This document shows, one piece after another, positions 1 through 10,987 of a stretch of 64,000 nucleotides of DNA. The DNA is taken from the NCBI RefSeq assembly GCF_024139115.2, contig NC_085139.1, forward strand, positions 73,513,203 to 73,577,202. The letters are read 5' to 3'. This DNA comes from Armigeres subalbatus (lineage: Eukaryota; Arthropoda; Insecta; Diptera; Culicidae). Numbering within the stretch: position 1 is the first letter of the stretch; every line of letters begins with the position of its first letter. A program made the position numbers and the translations under genes. The notes under the pieces were generated by a model. It did no database searches. It had not been told where the DNA came from and saw only the letters and a program-made list of their open reading frames with translations.

Positions 1-1815
1 GGCTCTGAGCCTCTTGGAAGGAGGCTTCCAGGCCTCTTGGAAGGAGGCTTCCGAGCCTCTTGGAGGAGGCTTCCGAGCCTCTTGGAAGGAGGCTTCCGAG
101 CCTCTTGGAAGGAGGCTTCCAGGCCTCTTGGAGGAGGCTTGAGGCCTCTTGGAAGGAGGCTTGGGCCTCTTGGAAGGAGACATTCAGGCCTCTTGAAGGA
201 GGCTTCCGAGCCTCTTGAAGGAGGCTTCTGAGCCTCTTGAAAGGAGGCCTGAGCCTCTTGAAAGGAGGCTTCTGAGCCTCTTGAAGGAGGCTTCTGAGCC
301 TCTTGAAAGGAGGCTTCTGAGCCTCTTGAAAGGAGGCTTGAGGCCTCTTGAAAGGAGGCTGGAGCCTCTTGAAAGGAGGCTGAGTCTCTTGAAAGGAGGC
401 TTCTGAGCCTCTTGAAGGAGGCCTGAGCCTCTTGAAAGGAGGCTTCTGAGCCTCTTGAAAGGAGGCTTCTGAGCCTCTTGAAGGAGGCCTGAGCCTCTTG
501 AAGGAGGCTGGGCCTCTTGAAAGGAGGCTTGAGGCCTCTTGAAAGGAGGCTGAGCCTCTTGAAGGAGGCTTCCGAGCCTCTTGAAAGGAGGCTTCTGAGC
601 CTCTTGAAAGGAGGCTTCTGAGGCCTCTTGAAAGGAGGCTTCTGAGCCTCTTGAAGGAGGCCTGAGCCTCTTGAAAGGAGGCTTCCGAGCCTCTTGAAGG
701 AGGCTTCCAGGCCTCTTGAAAGGAGGCTGTGAGGCCTCTTGAAAGGAGGCTTCTGAGCCTCTTGAAAGGAGGCTTCCAGGCCTCTTGAAAGGAGGCTTGG
801 AGCCTCTTGAAAGGAGGCTTGAGGCCTCTTGAAGGAGGCTTCCAGGCCTCTTGAAAGGAGGCTTCCGAGCCTCTTGAAAGGAGGTTCCCGAGCCTCTTGA
901 AAGAAGGCTCGTAAAAGGAGGCTTCCGAGCCTCTTGAAAGGAGGCTTCCGATCCTCGTGAAAGCAGGCTTCCGATCCTCGTGAAAGGAGGCTTCCAGGCC
1001 TCGTGAAGGAGGCTTCCAGGCCTCGTGAAAGGAGGCCTGAGCCTCGTGAAAGGAGGCTTGAGCCTCGTGAAAGGAGACTTCCAGGCCTCTTGAAGGAGGC
1101 TTCCGATCCTCTTGAAAGGAGGCTTCCGAGCCTCTTGAAAGGAGGCTTCGAGCCTCTTGAAAGGAGGCTTCCAGGCCTCTTGAAAGGAGGCTTGAGGCCT
1201 CTTGAAAGGAGGCTTGGAGGCCTCTTGAAAGGAGGCTTCTGAGGCCTCTTGAAAGGAGGCTTGAGGCCTCTTGAAAGGAGGCTCTGAGGCCTCTTGAAAG
1301 GAGGCTTCCAGGCCTCTTGAAAGGAGGCTTCCAGGCCTCTTGAAAGGAGGCTCGGAGGCCTCTTGGAAGGAGGCTTCTGAGCCTCTTGAAAGGAGGCTTC
1401 GAGGCCTCTTGAAGGAGGCTTGAGCCTCTTGAAAGGAGGCTTCCGAGCCCCTTGAAAGGAGGCTGGAGCCTCTTGAAGGAGGCTTCCAGGCCTCTTGAAA
1501 GGAGGCTTCTGAGCCTCTTGAAAGGAGGCTTCGAGGCCTCTTGAAAGGAGGCTTCCAGGCCTCTTGAAAGGAGGCCTGAGCCCCTTGAAAGGAGGCCTCC
1601 GAGCCTCGTGAAAGGAGGCTTCCGAGCCTCGTAAAAGGAGGCTTCCGAGCCTCTTGAAAGAAGGCTTCCGAGCCTCTTGAAAGGAGGCTTCCGAGCTTCT
1701 TGAAAGGAGGCTTCCGATCCTCTTCAAAGGAGGCTTCCGAGCCTCTTGAAAGGAGGCTTCCGAGCCTCTTAAAGAAGGCTTTCGATACGCTTAGAAGAAG
1801 GCTTCCAAGCCTCTT
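1..1815. repeat. Tandem minisatellite, about 23-bp unit (array A)
   Basis: About 78 head-to-tail copies of a unit of 22 to 24 bases, GGAGGCTTCCGAGCC followed by TCTTGAAA. Variants change TCCG to TCTG, TCCA or TG, and a block at about 950-1080 has TCGTGAAA instead. Within each unit GAGGCT and AGCCTC are complementary, so a unit can fold into a small hairpin. The array runs off the left edge. Short open frames inside it are a consequence of the repeat and are not genes. Confidence 0.97.
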
Positions 1816-2079
1816 ACAACGAAGCTACTGAACTTTTCGAAAAAAAACTTCATGTCTTCAAATGAAGGCTTTCGAACCTTCAGATTCTAGAGTTTTGAAG
1901 TCTTTCGAATTTTTAGATTCTAGAGTTTAGTTCGCATATTCTTAAAATATTGTTTAGAATTTGGTTTCGGTCAGACGTTGAAGTTTTTTTTTTTAATTTT
2001 CTCGCTAGACGTTTTGTCTTTTTGATCTTTTGTCCTACAGCCCTTCATATACTTTGGTGTTTGTGACGGGCAGGATTCA
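1816..2079. other. Decayed edge of array A, then AT-rich DNA
   Basis: From about 1775 the units become progressively mutated (for example GAAGGCTTTCGA) and dissolve by about 1910 into AT-rich unique DNA. This is the usual picture of an array whose edge no longer exchanges with its core. No gene is seen. Confidence 0.7.
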
Positions 2080-2304
2080 ATCCAGCTTTCCACGCTCGGT
2101 AGTGGCGGCTTGTCGGTGTGTAAAAATCAATCGGTCACTGTAATGTTTGACACTAGGTGGAGGAAAGCCCACTGGCGTTCCTGAGTGATGGGAAAAATGG
2201 CCTTTTCGGCAGTGAGTTTTCCTCCAGCTAGTGTCAAAAAGTATAGAGACCAATTGATTTTTACACACCGATAAGCCGGCATTACCGAGCGTACAAAGCT
2301 GGAT
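2080..2304. repeat. Foldback (inverted repeat), about 87-bp arms
   Basis: The left arm 2080-2166 (starting ATCCAGCTTTCCACGCTCGG) is largely complementary to the right arm 2217-2304 (ending AAAGCTGGAT). Both contain the GGTGTGTAAAAATCAAT block or its complement. The spacer is about 50 bp. This is a MITE-like or foldback element; I found no clear target-site duplication. Confidence 0.85.
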
Positions 2305-2739
2305 AAGTTTTGATTTACTGATCGCCATGCATATTATGTACAATATATACCTTTGAAATATTTTTTTTTACAATTACCAAAACATTATCAATTCTTTTTA
2401 GGGTATGTCCATATGCCATACACATAAAACGTCGACAGTTTAGAGAGAGGAGGTGTATGGCGAATGTCTACGGTTTATGCAAAATTTTGAAAGTTTATAT
2501 GAGCAGTTGTCCACGCTGGGGGAGAAGGGTATTGAAACCTGATCAAAACCTGTTTACGCTGAATATGGACAGCATCTTATGGGAATTACATCCGCCATCA
2601 CGTATTGTTATCCGAGGTACCCCCTGTGGCCAACAAAGGTACCCTAGGGGTACATGTACTCCAGATTGAGAACCACTTCTTTAGATGACCCAGAACATTT
2701 AAACTATCGGGCTATATGTATGTTATACTTCCAGGAGAT
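2305..2739. other. Intergenic/intronic DNA, nothing recognised
   Basis: AT-rich DNA with short open frames lacking coding character or family motifs. Confidence 0.6.
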
Positions 2740-3128
2740 GTTATTATTTTAACATCCGCCTCTTTCACTTCTCGCTTCTCACTTCTCACTTCCTCGTCGC
2801 TCTTTTTTCACATTTTACTTCTCATTTCTTATTTGCTCCTCGCTTATTTCTCACATTTCACTTCTAATTTTTCACTTATCACTTTTCCATTCTCACTTTT
2901 CACTTCACACTTCTCGCTTCTACTTCTTACTTTTCAGTTCGTATTTCTCATTTCTTTTCTCTTCTCTTTTCTCACTTGTAACTTTTCACTTCCTACTCGC
3001 TTACTTCTTACATTTTACCTCGCATTTCTCACTTTTCACTTTTTGCTTCGCACTTATCATTTCACGCTTCTTGCTAATTACTTCTAAGTTCTCACTTCTT
3101 ACTTTACGCATTTTTCACTTCTCAGATA
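2740..3128. repeat. Degenerate pyrimidine-rich satellite (TTCTCACTT)n
   Basis: Irregular tandem copies of TTCTCACTTC-like words on the plus strand. Related tracts lie at 4053-4375, 44085-44310, 46233-46480, 46645-46808 and 47014-47215, and in reverse at 43000-43120 and 43840-44060. Hydrophobic F/L/S-rich frames here are repeat artefacts. Confidence 0.9.
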
Positions 3129-3186
3129 TAATACTAGAAACGCGGATGAAATAAGAACACCTTATTTTTTGAATGGAGCTTCACAA

Positions 3187-3306
3187 AATTCATTGTTTTA
3201 TAAAGGAATAAACGTATTCAATTCGATGCCTATACACATCAAGCGTGCAAGGACACTATCACTGTTCAAGAGACTTTGTATTTCACACGTAAAAGCTGTT
3301 TTTTAA
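3187..3306 (+). pseudogene. Non-LTR retrotransposon, C-terminal reverse transcriptase tail (fragment)
   Basis: The frame through 3193-3306 reads LFYKGINVFNSMP followed by IKRARTLSLFKR and ends at TAA 3304-3306. The order 'FYKGIxxFNSLPxxIK...TLxxFKR' is the usual C-terminal end of jockey/CR1-type reverse transcriptases. Only the last 37 or so residues remain, so this is a severely 5'-truncated relic. Family assignment is by motif only. Confidence 0.65.
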
Positions 3307-4028
3307 ACAGTCATATATTTAAGTTTTTGGTATTGACTAATTGTGTATCTTGACGAAGTTTGTGATAACGGATATCTTTTCTTGAACAATGTAAATGATT
3401 TTTTATTTCATTAGGGCGCTTATAGACTATTTTTGTTCGCCTCGATGATGATGATTATTTATTGATTTTATTTATTGATTTGTATTTTTACATTCTTTTG
3501 TGTAGTCTACAAATGTTTGAGAATCGCGCGCGAATACAGGTATAAATGACTTTTTACGATTTTATGATCAATACTTGAAACATTTGGAACTGTTTGAAGG
3601 ATACTATGAAAAGTAGTGAGCTCTCAGATAGAACGCGATTTTATCAAGACTTTTGGTATCTACGGAGAGGTAACACAAGTTTTGATTTTTTTCGAGTAAA
3701 TTAAATTGATTGGTACTAGCGAGAATAGTTTGAGTACGCGCTTCTTGACGAAACTTTTGGCATCATGCGAGAGGTATCACAAGTTTTGTAACTTAATCGG
3801 GCTCGCTGTACCACTGATGATGCTTGCAAAACTCTGTGGTGGAATTCAACTGTTTTTTTTACTAACTTATGTTTTTTGCTGTATAGCGATGTTATATGTT
3901 AATGTTATTTATATCTGTGGAAATAATCGGATCGTTTATTGTTTGCCAAATCTGATTAAAATTTATCATTATTAATTATCTTAAAGATAAATCGTCTAGC
4001 TCAAACCTTTGTAGGGGTATGTGGCGGG
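3307..4028. other. AT-rich DNA, nothing recognised
   Basis: Probably includes the 3' tail of the preceding retrotransposon fragment. The 89-codon frame at 3706-3975 shows no family motif and I do not call it a gene. Confidence 0.5.
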
Positions 4029-4375
4029 ACCATCATCATCATCATCATCATCAATCCTCTCTTCTCATTTCTCACTTCTTACTTCCTCTTCGCTTCTCAC
4101 TTTTCGATTCTCACTTTTCGCTTCTCACTTATCACTTCACACTTCTCGCTACTTACTTCTTAGTTCTCACTTCTTACTTCTCACTTCTCTCTTCTCATTA
4201 CTCACTTCTTATTTCTCACTTCTTCCTTCCTCCTCGCTCGCTTCTCACCTTTCATTTCTCATTTCTCGCTTCTTATGCTTTGCGATTCTCACTTTTCGCT
4301 TCTCACTTATCACTTCCAACTTCTCGCTACTTACTTCTTAGTTCCACTTCTTATTTCTCACTTATCGCACACATA
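4029..4375. repeat. (CAT)n microsatellite followed by TTCTCACTT satellite
   Basis: A run of CAT triplets at 4029-4052 leads into TTCTCACTTC-type repeats to 4375. The apparent polyhistidine and polyserine frames here come from the triplet run. Confidence 0.9.
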
Positions 4376-5298
4376 CACACGTACAGACAGGCATTTGTTC
4401 AGTTCGTTGAGCTGAGTCGATATGTAACACGATGGGTCTCCGAGCCTTCTATGAAAAGTTAGTTTTTTGGAGTGAAATGCAACTTTGTTGTACAAAAAAG
4501 GCAAAAATAATACCATATTGGATGGAGTTCGTAGACTGCACTTACGAACGAATTGCAACAATCTTCAAGGTCCGAAATATCGTCATATTCTCCTCTAAGG
4601 ACAAGCATCACAGAATCCAAAACTAAATTCACTCACGTTTTCAAGGGCTCACCACTCAATACGGAGGCAGCGGAAAACTTTTGTTTTTATTATTTCAGCT
4701 TTGCTGCGTGCGGCATGCGTGGAATTACAGTGACTATAAGAATCATAATATTAATAATATTAATAATAATAGTTAATAATAACAGTGTCGTCAAGTGTCA
4801 GAATTGGAACAGAATTGTTAGTCAGTTCCATACAAATGCGCGTTCTAAACGAGCAGGAGACCTGTCAAACGTGAAACATGACGTTACTCTGCTTATAGGC
4901 CCTTATAGCTTCTCTTCGTGGAATAATAAAAATGACAGTCGTGCGATGCTTTCATATTGAGTGGAGTGCCCCTGAAAACCTGTTTTGGATTCCGAGATGC
5001 TTGTCCTTGTTGCAAACCGATACGAGGAAGTTTGTATGCCTTGGCGGCGGAATTGCAGGAGAACTCGTCGCTTAAACATCATTTGATGGCATCGCTCAGA
5101 GAATCAAAATTGTTTCCAATTGATTCGGATGACAAAAATAACACTGATTTAATATGTTACGCTATCATCCACAACGATATTTGACCATTTCATGCCTATT
5201 CCTTTTGTTCAGCAAATTTACACAACACAAACATTTCAGTGGAATTTGATATCACATAGCAAAGTATGTTTTGCTTAGGTTAATCGCACATAATGGAA
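4376..5298. other. No gene recognised
   Basis: Short open frames (for example 4553-4960) overlap on both strands and show no domain, codon bias or splice pattern. An ATT/AAT-rich run sits at about 4740-4785. Confidence 0.5.
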
Positions 5299-5691
5299 CG
5301 TACACACGGTCAAGCAGTTCGACCAACATTCACTCCACCTCTCGTTTTTCAAACGTCCATCAAGTTTTATCAACAGCAACACGAACAATCAATTTATTCG
5401 ACCAACAATATCACACACAAACGACCGAAGCGTCAACTTGAGCACCAACCTTCAAAAAATATATGGGGATTTGTGCAACTTCACTACAAATGCTCAAACA
5501 TGTTCGGCGAACCTTGACTCCACCCCCGACAACTCAAACCAAAATCAAACCGTTTTAATGTTTTCCAACCGAGTCGCCAACTGTCAAATGGTTGTTCGAA
5601 CAACTTCACACACGTTCAAACAAAGCAGCAACCGAAGCGTTTTCTTGGGGGCTGAGTCAATGTTCGTCAAACTGCTTGACTAGTGTGTACG
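5299..5691. mobile_element. MITE with about 40-bp inverted termini (393 bp)
   Basis: The left end CGTACACACGGTCAAGCAG and the complement of the right end CGTACACACTAGTCAAGCAG match over about 40 bases with a few substitutions. Subterminal GTTCGAC/GTTCGAA words recur. No transposase is encoded; the open frames within it (5293-5517, 5438-5683) are not genes. Confidence 0.85.
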
Positions 5692-6689
5692 CTGCATAAG
5701 AAATGACAAAAATTAGAAACACAAACAAAATAATTGGAATATTTTTTTGTTTTCTCGCAGCATGAAACCATATGCGTGTGCTCTCTTCGGCATTGTCTTT
5801 GAAAATATGCGATGTCGAACTACAACTTTGACACTGTTAAGCGTCAAAAGTTTTGCAGGTTGTAACTTGTAGTTAGGACCCGAGACTAAATTAATGTTAT
5901 CCATTGTTCTGCATTAGCTGCTAAAAGCAAAGAACATCCTTCATAGAACTTCTGTTCCGTCTTGATCCTATCAAATTTACAACAAATCGAACCAGAGGCG
6001 ATGAAATTGAGGAATTCTTGAATTATTGTGTTTCTCGAGAATTTTTAGCATTTCTATGATTTTCCTTTCAACGACCGGGTTATGCGCCAGGGTTGTGCGA
6101 TGTTGGGTAAAATTTTATTTTTATTTTTGGAAGTTTTTGGCTGACAAATATAGTTGCTGTGCATTATACAGTACCATTTTTCATATAATAATTTGCGTAG
6201 CGTCAAAATAGCATTTCAAATCTCGTTTCAAATTTATAAACTTACTTTTTATTTGGATCAATTTAAAAAATCACCCTTGACAAAAATACATCCGTTACCT
6301 TATGCGAATGATCCGAGTGGAACCGACTGTTCACAAACAACTGTCAAAAGTGCCGATACGAATCATATAGGGCATCTGTTCCATTATTAATAACATGCTC
6401 CTATATCAATAACATTTGCAAAACAGGCTATTTAGGCTCAATTTGTGTCGTGTTTTGTTGTTATTCGGCGTGCTCACTGCTGAAAAAAATCACAAAAATG
6501 AGAAATAAAACAATTTGCGCACCAATTCTTTGTTTTCGTATGGTATTGATTTGGGTACATGGTATGAATTCAGAGAGCAGTTCCCCTAGATGTTGTTGTT
6601 TTTCTCTTAGCTCAGGTAAATAAGAAATCATTATTTTAGGTATTTGGGACAGATAAATCATTTAATTTGTGTATTAACAGGCAAAGGAA
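5692..6689. other. Mostly unique DNA with a dispersed repeat at about 6378-6450
   Basis: The segment TTCCATTATTAATAACATG at about 6380 and the following roughly 60 bases recur at about 41450-41510. The stretch just upstream of 6690 ends TATTAACAG, which could be a splice acceptor for the broken gene that follows. Confidence 0.45.
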
Positions 6690-7806
6690 ATGGATTCCCA
6701 CGAATATTTCAATGATGTTGACCAAATGCACATTGAATTCCTGGAGGAGGATGAATCATCTGTGAATCAGAGCAGCAAACAACGGAAGATAGATGATGAG
6801 GATTTCTCCTTTGATCCATTAGAAGATAAGAATACCGATGAAGAGATCGACGACCAGCCTCGGCATATTGAACATGACCAGAAAATGTTTTGTTTCCCCG
6901 TAACAGTCTACACCCGGAACTTTAAAGGACATAAATCTGGACCATCGATTGGAAATATTCAGGTGAACTGTGAAAACGCCGAAGAAGTGATGCATACGGT
7001 TTGGAAATATTGTGCGAGCTACGTTCGAAGAGAAGCCGTATTCGAGCCTGTGGTTGGTGGCGATGCGAATAAATATACCGTCCATTGACATGAAAAAGCT
7101 ACTCCAGACCAAGTGGACATGGACAAGTTCGTCACGTTCCAATGCAAAGCTTCCAAACGAACATACAAACCAACCCAACTATTGGAAAAACCTGAGAAAA
7201 TTCAGAAATTCCTCAACAAGGATATGAAAGTTTTCGTACATATTTACTCAGATTCTGTTGCTTCAGCCAATATGTACGATATACTGCGAATGCAGCTGTT
7301 GAAACCGGAGGAGCGTGACAGGGCTGGTGCGGCTTCTAATCAATCAATTCGAAGCCTTTCCGATGAGCTCAAATTGATCCACGAAAGTTCCTACAGATCT
7401 TCAGAAATAAACTGGTCGGTTTGGATGTCCTTTTTGCTCACAAAAGATGCATTTGAACGAGAAGAATTAAAACTGCGGGGAGCACCCCACCACCTAATAC
7501 ACCTATTCAGAACGGTGCCTTCGAATTCACAAAAAGTATTGAACAATACTCGCAAAGATATTGGTATTGAGCAAAATGTAAATAAAGGATTCAAGGAACA
7601 GTTTGTTGGTCTTAGAGACGATTTTTTTAAAATTAACAATTTATGTAAACTCTATGCAATTTCAGCTGAATTCATTATTTACAATGCAGGCCGTAAATGA
7701 ATCGTTGCTGACAGATGTGAGTGGAAGTGTTGTGGCAGCAGAGGATAGCTTCGGAAGAGAGCTAGAGGATGAAGTAGTCGACGCCGAGGATATTGACCAT
7801 CTGTAA
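6690..7806 (+). pseudogene. Broken protein-coding gene of unrecognised family
   Basis: The frame from ATG 6690 encodes an acidic N-terminus (Asp/Glu-rich over the first 70 residues), meets an in-frame TGA at 7086-7088, and continues in the same frame to 7700. It covers a basic stretch (KASKRTYKPTQ) and a segment with SINWSVWMSFLL-like spacing and HHLIHLFRTVPS. Near 7660 the likely coding frame shifts by one base to the frame ending VVDAEDIDHL at 7804, stop TAA 7804-7806. One nonsense codon plus one frameshift make a pseudogene the simplest reading. A very short intron near 7643-7688 is the alternative for the second break. The coherent amino-acid composition across the breaks argues for a real ancestral protein of about 370 residues. 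I cannot name it; a mosquito-lineage multigene family or a transposon-borne gene are both possible. Confidence 0.55.
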
Positions 7807-8173
7807 GAATATCAAGTTCCTGAAACCTTTTCCGAAAATTTTAATACAGTTGATTTCCGAATATGTAGGGGAACGGTTCGCCACTTCATCTCATAGCTCC
7901 TATTTCCATCCCATCAAAAACAAAGCAATGGTAAGGAATTTAGTTTGTTTATTATTTTTATGTTTTTTTTCAGCAGTGAGCACGCATGTTGACAAAAAGA
8001 AGCGATAAATTTGGTGCCTTATTTCTTTGTTTAGCGATGAGATGGATATATGTACAGTGAGATGGAGATCGGAACATTTCCCCTATGAAATAAAAAACTG
8101 AAAAGTTTTATTTTATGTTCAGTTTATTTCTCTCTGCTGCAATTTCCGAAACCCATGGCTTTTACAATTTGAT
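7807..8173. other. AT-rich spacer
   Basis: No gene or repeat recognised. Confidence 0.5.
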
Positions 8174-8760
8174 TCAATCAAATAGCAGGGTTGAACTTCC
8201 CGCAAAGAAAGTATCCACATTTTTGAAAATGTTTGTACAGTCGAATGATGTATACTGGTTTAATGTGTCAGAGATGAAAGAGATCAAGTTAGTTGAGCTA
8301 TTTTCTTTGAATTTACGTTGCATTTTCTTTTTGCAGTAACCAAAAATTAATTCGATAGGATTAAAAGATGGTGTATAAGGTGGTAAGAAAATAACATGGA
8401 ATCCCATAGATTTTAGGTACTCTACAATACAATGGTGGCAGTGTATTCTGGCACCATCCAAAATCTATACTGAGTTAAAACCTGGGTGCTTATTAACTGC
8501 TCCGCTATTTGCAAAGCTGCGACAACACTCGAAGAATTTCTTTCTTGTAAACGTTCCATCGGTCATGTACGTGTTGAGAATTCCAGAATGTCCCAAAAAC
8601 ATACCAAAGAAACGCGTGCTTTACGGCTGAATTCTCCACGATAGATAAGCTTTTTTAAGAATGATTGGCTGGGACACGTATACTTAATAAAGTAGCAGAG
8701 AACTCTACGTCCTCCCATCGGTGCCACGGGAAGTTTTGGAACTGTTGTGTGCAAGCTGTA
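8174..8760 (-). pseudogene. Tc1/mariner-IS630 type transposase, C-terminal half (broken)
   Basis: On the minus strand the frames contain RGEFSRKARVSLVCFWDI, then FTRKKFFECCRSFANSGAV and HPGFNSV, then LDGARIHCHHCIVEYLKSM and FLPPYTPSFNPIELIFG. The DGARIH aspartate and the PYTP..NPIE block are the second acidic residue and C-terminal acidic box of the DDE/DDD domain of IS630-Tc1-mariner enzymes. A TAG replaces the expected Trp codon just before ILDGARIH (near 8465), and at least one frameshift lies between 8563 and about 8600. It is a relic. The N-terminal half of a matching enzyme lies 1.4 kb upstream at 10150-10548, so both may come from one disrupted copy. Confidence 0.8.
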
Positions 8761-9299
8761 ACGTTAGGAATCGTTTTGGTAGAACGTGAAACACAGAAAG
8801 AACTAAGGCATACAGAATAGGAAAGGCCGAGTCCCAACCCATGATCTCCTGCTCATAGGCAGAAACGATAGCCGCTAGACCACCGATCATGTCTCCGACG
8901 AGGCCGATTTGGTATTGAGATATCGATGAAAATTTTACCTGTACTGCCGCTGAAAGCATAACTGTATCATGTTGATATGAAATCCATTTCAAAACGGAAA
9001 AGTTATGCTTGCAATATAATCTAAAAATGATCAGAACTTGAAAAGTTCTTGCGGCCTGAATATTTATATAATTTGATAAAATTTCCTCGATTTTTAGGAG
9101 AAATATTGCTTTTCCATTATCGATTATCGAATATATTTACAAACTTATAAAAAGTCACCGGTCACAGGAATTAAAAAAAAGCAATGGTTTCAATCAATTA
9201 TTTCTAACTGCTTGAATTTCATATTACCTCCAGGATTTAGCTATCCATAACAAACTACCAAAAAATTGCATGATTGTCAAAGAATCTGTTTTTGGAGCT
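8761..9299. other. Between transposase halves; nothing further recognised
   Basis: Short minus-strand frames (8655-8992) have no clear transposase motifs. This stretch may be decayed element sequence or a later insertion. Confidence 0.4.
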
Positions 9300-9500
9300 C
9301 AGAGCGGTCTTTAAGACTGACGTACAGACTGAACACTTAACACCTAGACAACGGACAGGACACATAACACCCAGTGGACCGGTGAAGAATTTTTCGATCA
9401 CCAAAAGTTTCCTCCTTACCGGGGCGGGAATCGAACCCACGCTGCATAGCCCATGCGTCTAGACGATTGACGTCGGTATCCGCACGGCCACGAAGCTCAC
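9300..9500 (-). mobile_element. tRNA-derived SINE (Feilai-like), copy 1
   Basis: Read on the minus strand it starts GTGAGCTTCGTGGCCGTGCG, with a pol III A-box-like TGGCCGTGCGG, and has a perfect B box (GGTTCGATTCC) at about 9428-9438. A non-tRNA body ends in AGTCTGTACGTCAG-like sequence. A second copy of the same family is at 42735-42929, also on the minus strand. It is not a functional tRNA, because the cloverleaf spacing is not maintained. Confidence 0.85.
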
Positions 9501-9592
9501 CAATAGACCTTTTGAGGTTTAAAGAAGACTTTCTTCGTGGGCTTTTAATAATCCATTCAATCGTGCTTTATCATAACTTCTAAAATATTTAA
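9501..9592. other. Short spacer
   Basis: Unique AT-rich DNA between the SINE and the TTAA-flanked MITE. Confidence 0.5.
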
Positions 9593-9596
9593 TTAA

Positions 9597-9855
9597 GGTG
9601 ACTCGGGGAGGCACTATACACCGTGTTATTTTTCCTATCTTTTGTCTCTTTCTAGCATTGCCACCTCGTAATTTTGGAGCGGCGTATTTCGGTTTTCAGT
9701 TGTTCGATGTAACTGTAAATGTATCAGCATATAGAGTGCGAGTAAGCACGCGCCGGTGATACTTTTTCAAAATCATATTTGTTGTAGGAAAAAAATTAAG
9801 CATTCAATGATGAAATGATGACGATTTGATGATTGTTTGTGCTTCCCGTGTCACC
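9597..9855. mobile_element. TTAA-flanked MITE (259 bp)
   Basis: TTAA at 9593-9596 and 9856-9859 directly flanks inverted termini GGTGACTCGGGGAGGC and (complement of the right end) GGTGACACGGGAAGC. A TTAA duplication is typical of piggyBac-type and Wuneng-type elements. The interior has no coding sequence. Confidence 0.85.
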
Positions 9856-9859
9856 TTAA

Positions 9860-10149
9860 TCGCATTTGTAGATTACAACAACTTCTATTTCATCTCTGTA
9901 AAACCTAAACATCTTTGAGCGCTTTAGGGATTTTAAAGTGCCTGAAGTCCTACACAACAATCAGTAGTCTATTGCTTTTGGATCCCAAAAACATCTAAGG
10001 TTATTGTTTGGACTCTGATTAACTTAAAATCATCTTCACTAACACACAAACTCTTGCCATCCAATGATTTCATATGTTTTTACCACGATCATGGGTAGGA
10101 CAATGCTTTGACTGTCCCACCCAGGAAAATTCATGCGTAGGACATGTCC
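9860..10149. other. Spacer with a duplicated GTAGGACA..TGTCCCACCCA motif
   Basis: At 10094-10165 two imperfect direct copies of GTAGGACA followed by TGTCCCACCCA interrupt the transposase frame on its C-terminal side. No other feature is seen. Confidence 0.5.
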
Positions 10150-10548
10150 TACCTGTCCCACCCACTCCCGGCGCCACTGCTTCCAAGTATATCCTTCGGC
10201 GTGTAGAATCCTCGAAATGGAAGCTATACTGATTGTTACTTTGAAGACGTGTTCGAACCTGGCTTTCGCTTCATCCAGAAACATCGTGGGGTTAGATTTG
10301 AATAGGTCAAAAATCCACTGTCGCTTCTCAATACCAAACTGAAGAAATACTCTCTTACGGTCCTTACGAGACATAAGTTCATTTTCTTGATAACAATGAA
10401 TCCAGTTGCAGATTGTACTGTGATGTTTCCCGTAAATCCTTGCACATTGCACTTTGGAAAAGCCCAAGAAAAAGAACGCATATAATGCATGGTATTTAGT
10501 ATTGGATGAAGCATGCCGGCCCAAAACTTCCTGTTTGATTCTCTGCAT
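10150..10548 (-). pseudogene. Tc1/mariner-IS630 type transposase, N-terminal half (fragment)
   Basis: From ATG 10548 on the minus strand the frame encodes about 130 residues. A helix-turn-helix region (HALYAFFFLGFSKVQCARIYG, then HSTICNWIHCYQENE) is followed by a second HTH-like segment ending ISIASISRILHAEGYTWK. This order matches the paired DNA-binding region of mosquito ITm/Tc1-like transposases. After YTWK (about 10185) the frame leaves the family, and the catalytic part is missing here; a candidate remainder lies at 8174-8760. Confidence 0.75.
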
Positions 10549-10987
10549 TGAAAATTAGATTTATTCCCTGATTTTGAACTGTATGATATTAGCTGCTGAT
10601 TCACTACTTGTTTTGTTTGTTGACAAACGAAAACATAAATATGTTGACGTTTTTTTATTTACATTACGGTGGCGCACAACTATTGATCATGGCGCATGGA
10701 TGAGTGGCGCGTAACTTGTTTGGCCTTCTGCTAATTTTAGAAAAGAATCGCAATAATATTCACAAGAAAGAAAGAACATTTTTAGCAGCAAAATTAAAAA
10801 CCTGCCATCCACAGTCACCACGTGCTGTCTACTTCTATCATTCTGAATCGATATTTTCATTTGATATTATAGTGATAAAACTAGACCTGTGCGCTGCCGC
10901 CGCCGATGATTTTGGGTCGGCGCGCCGCCGATCATTGTTTTGCCACGCCGATGACTAATCGCAATAAAAAAAATCAATTAACTTAAG
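10549..10987. other. No gene recognised
   Basis: Includes a local GC-rich run of GCCGCCG/GGCGCGCCGCC at 10895-10930 in otherwise AT-rich DNA. Confidence 0.5.

Noticed and set aside
1..1815. CRISPR array
   Set aside because: Units are contiguous with no unique spacers, period is about 23 bp, and the DNA is from an animal genome.
2716..4462. Serine/leucine/phenylalanine-rich and polyhistidine frames
   Set aside because: Products of TTCTCACTT and CAT repeats, not genes.
9427..9500. A functional tRNA gene
   Set aside because: A and B boxes are present but the acceptor stem and anticodon arm do not pair, and the tRNA-like head is joined to a repeated body shared with 42735-42929, as in a SINE.
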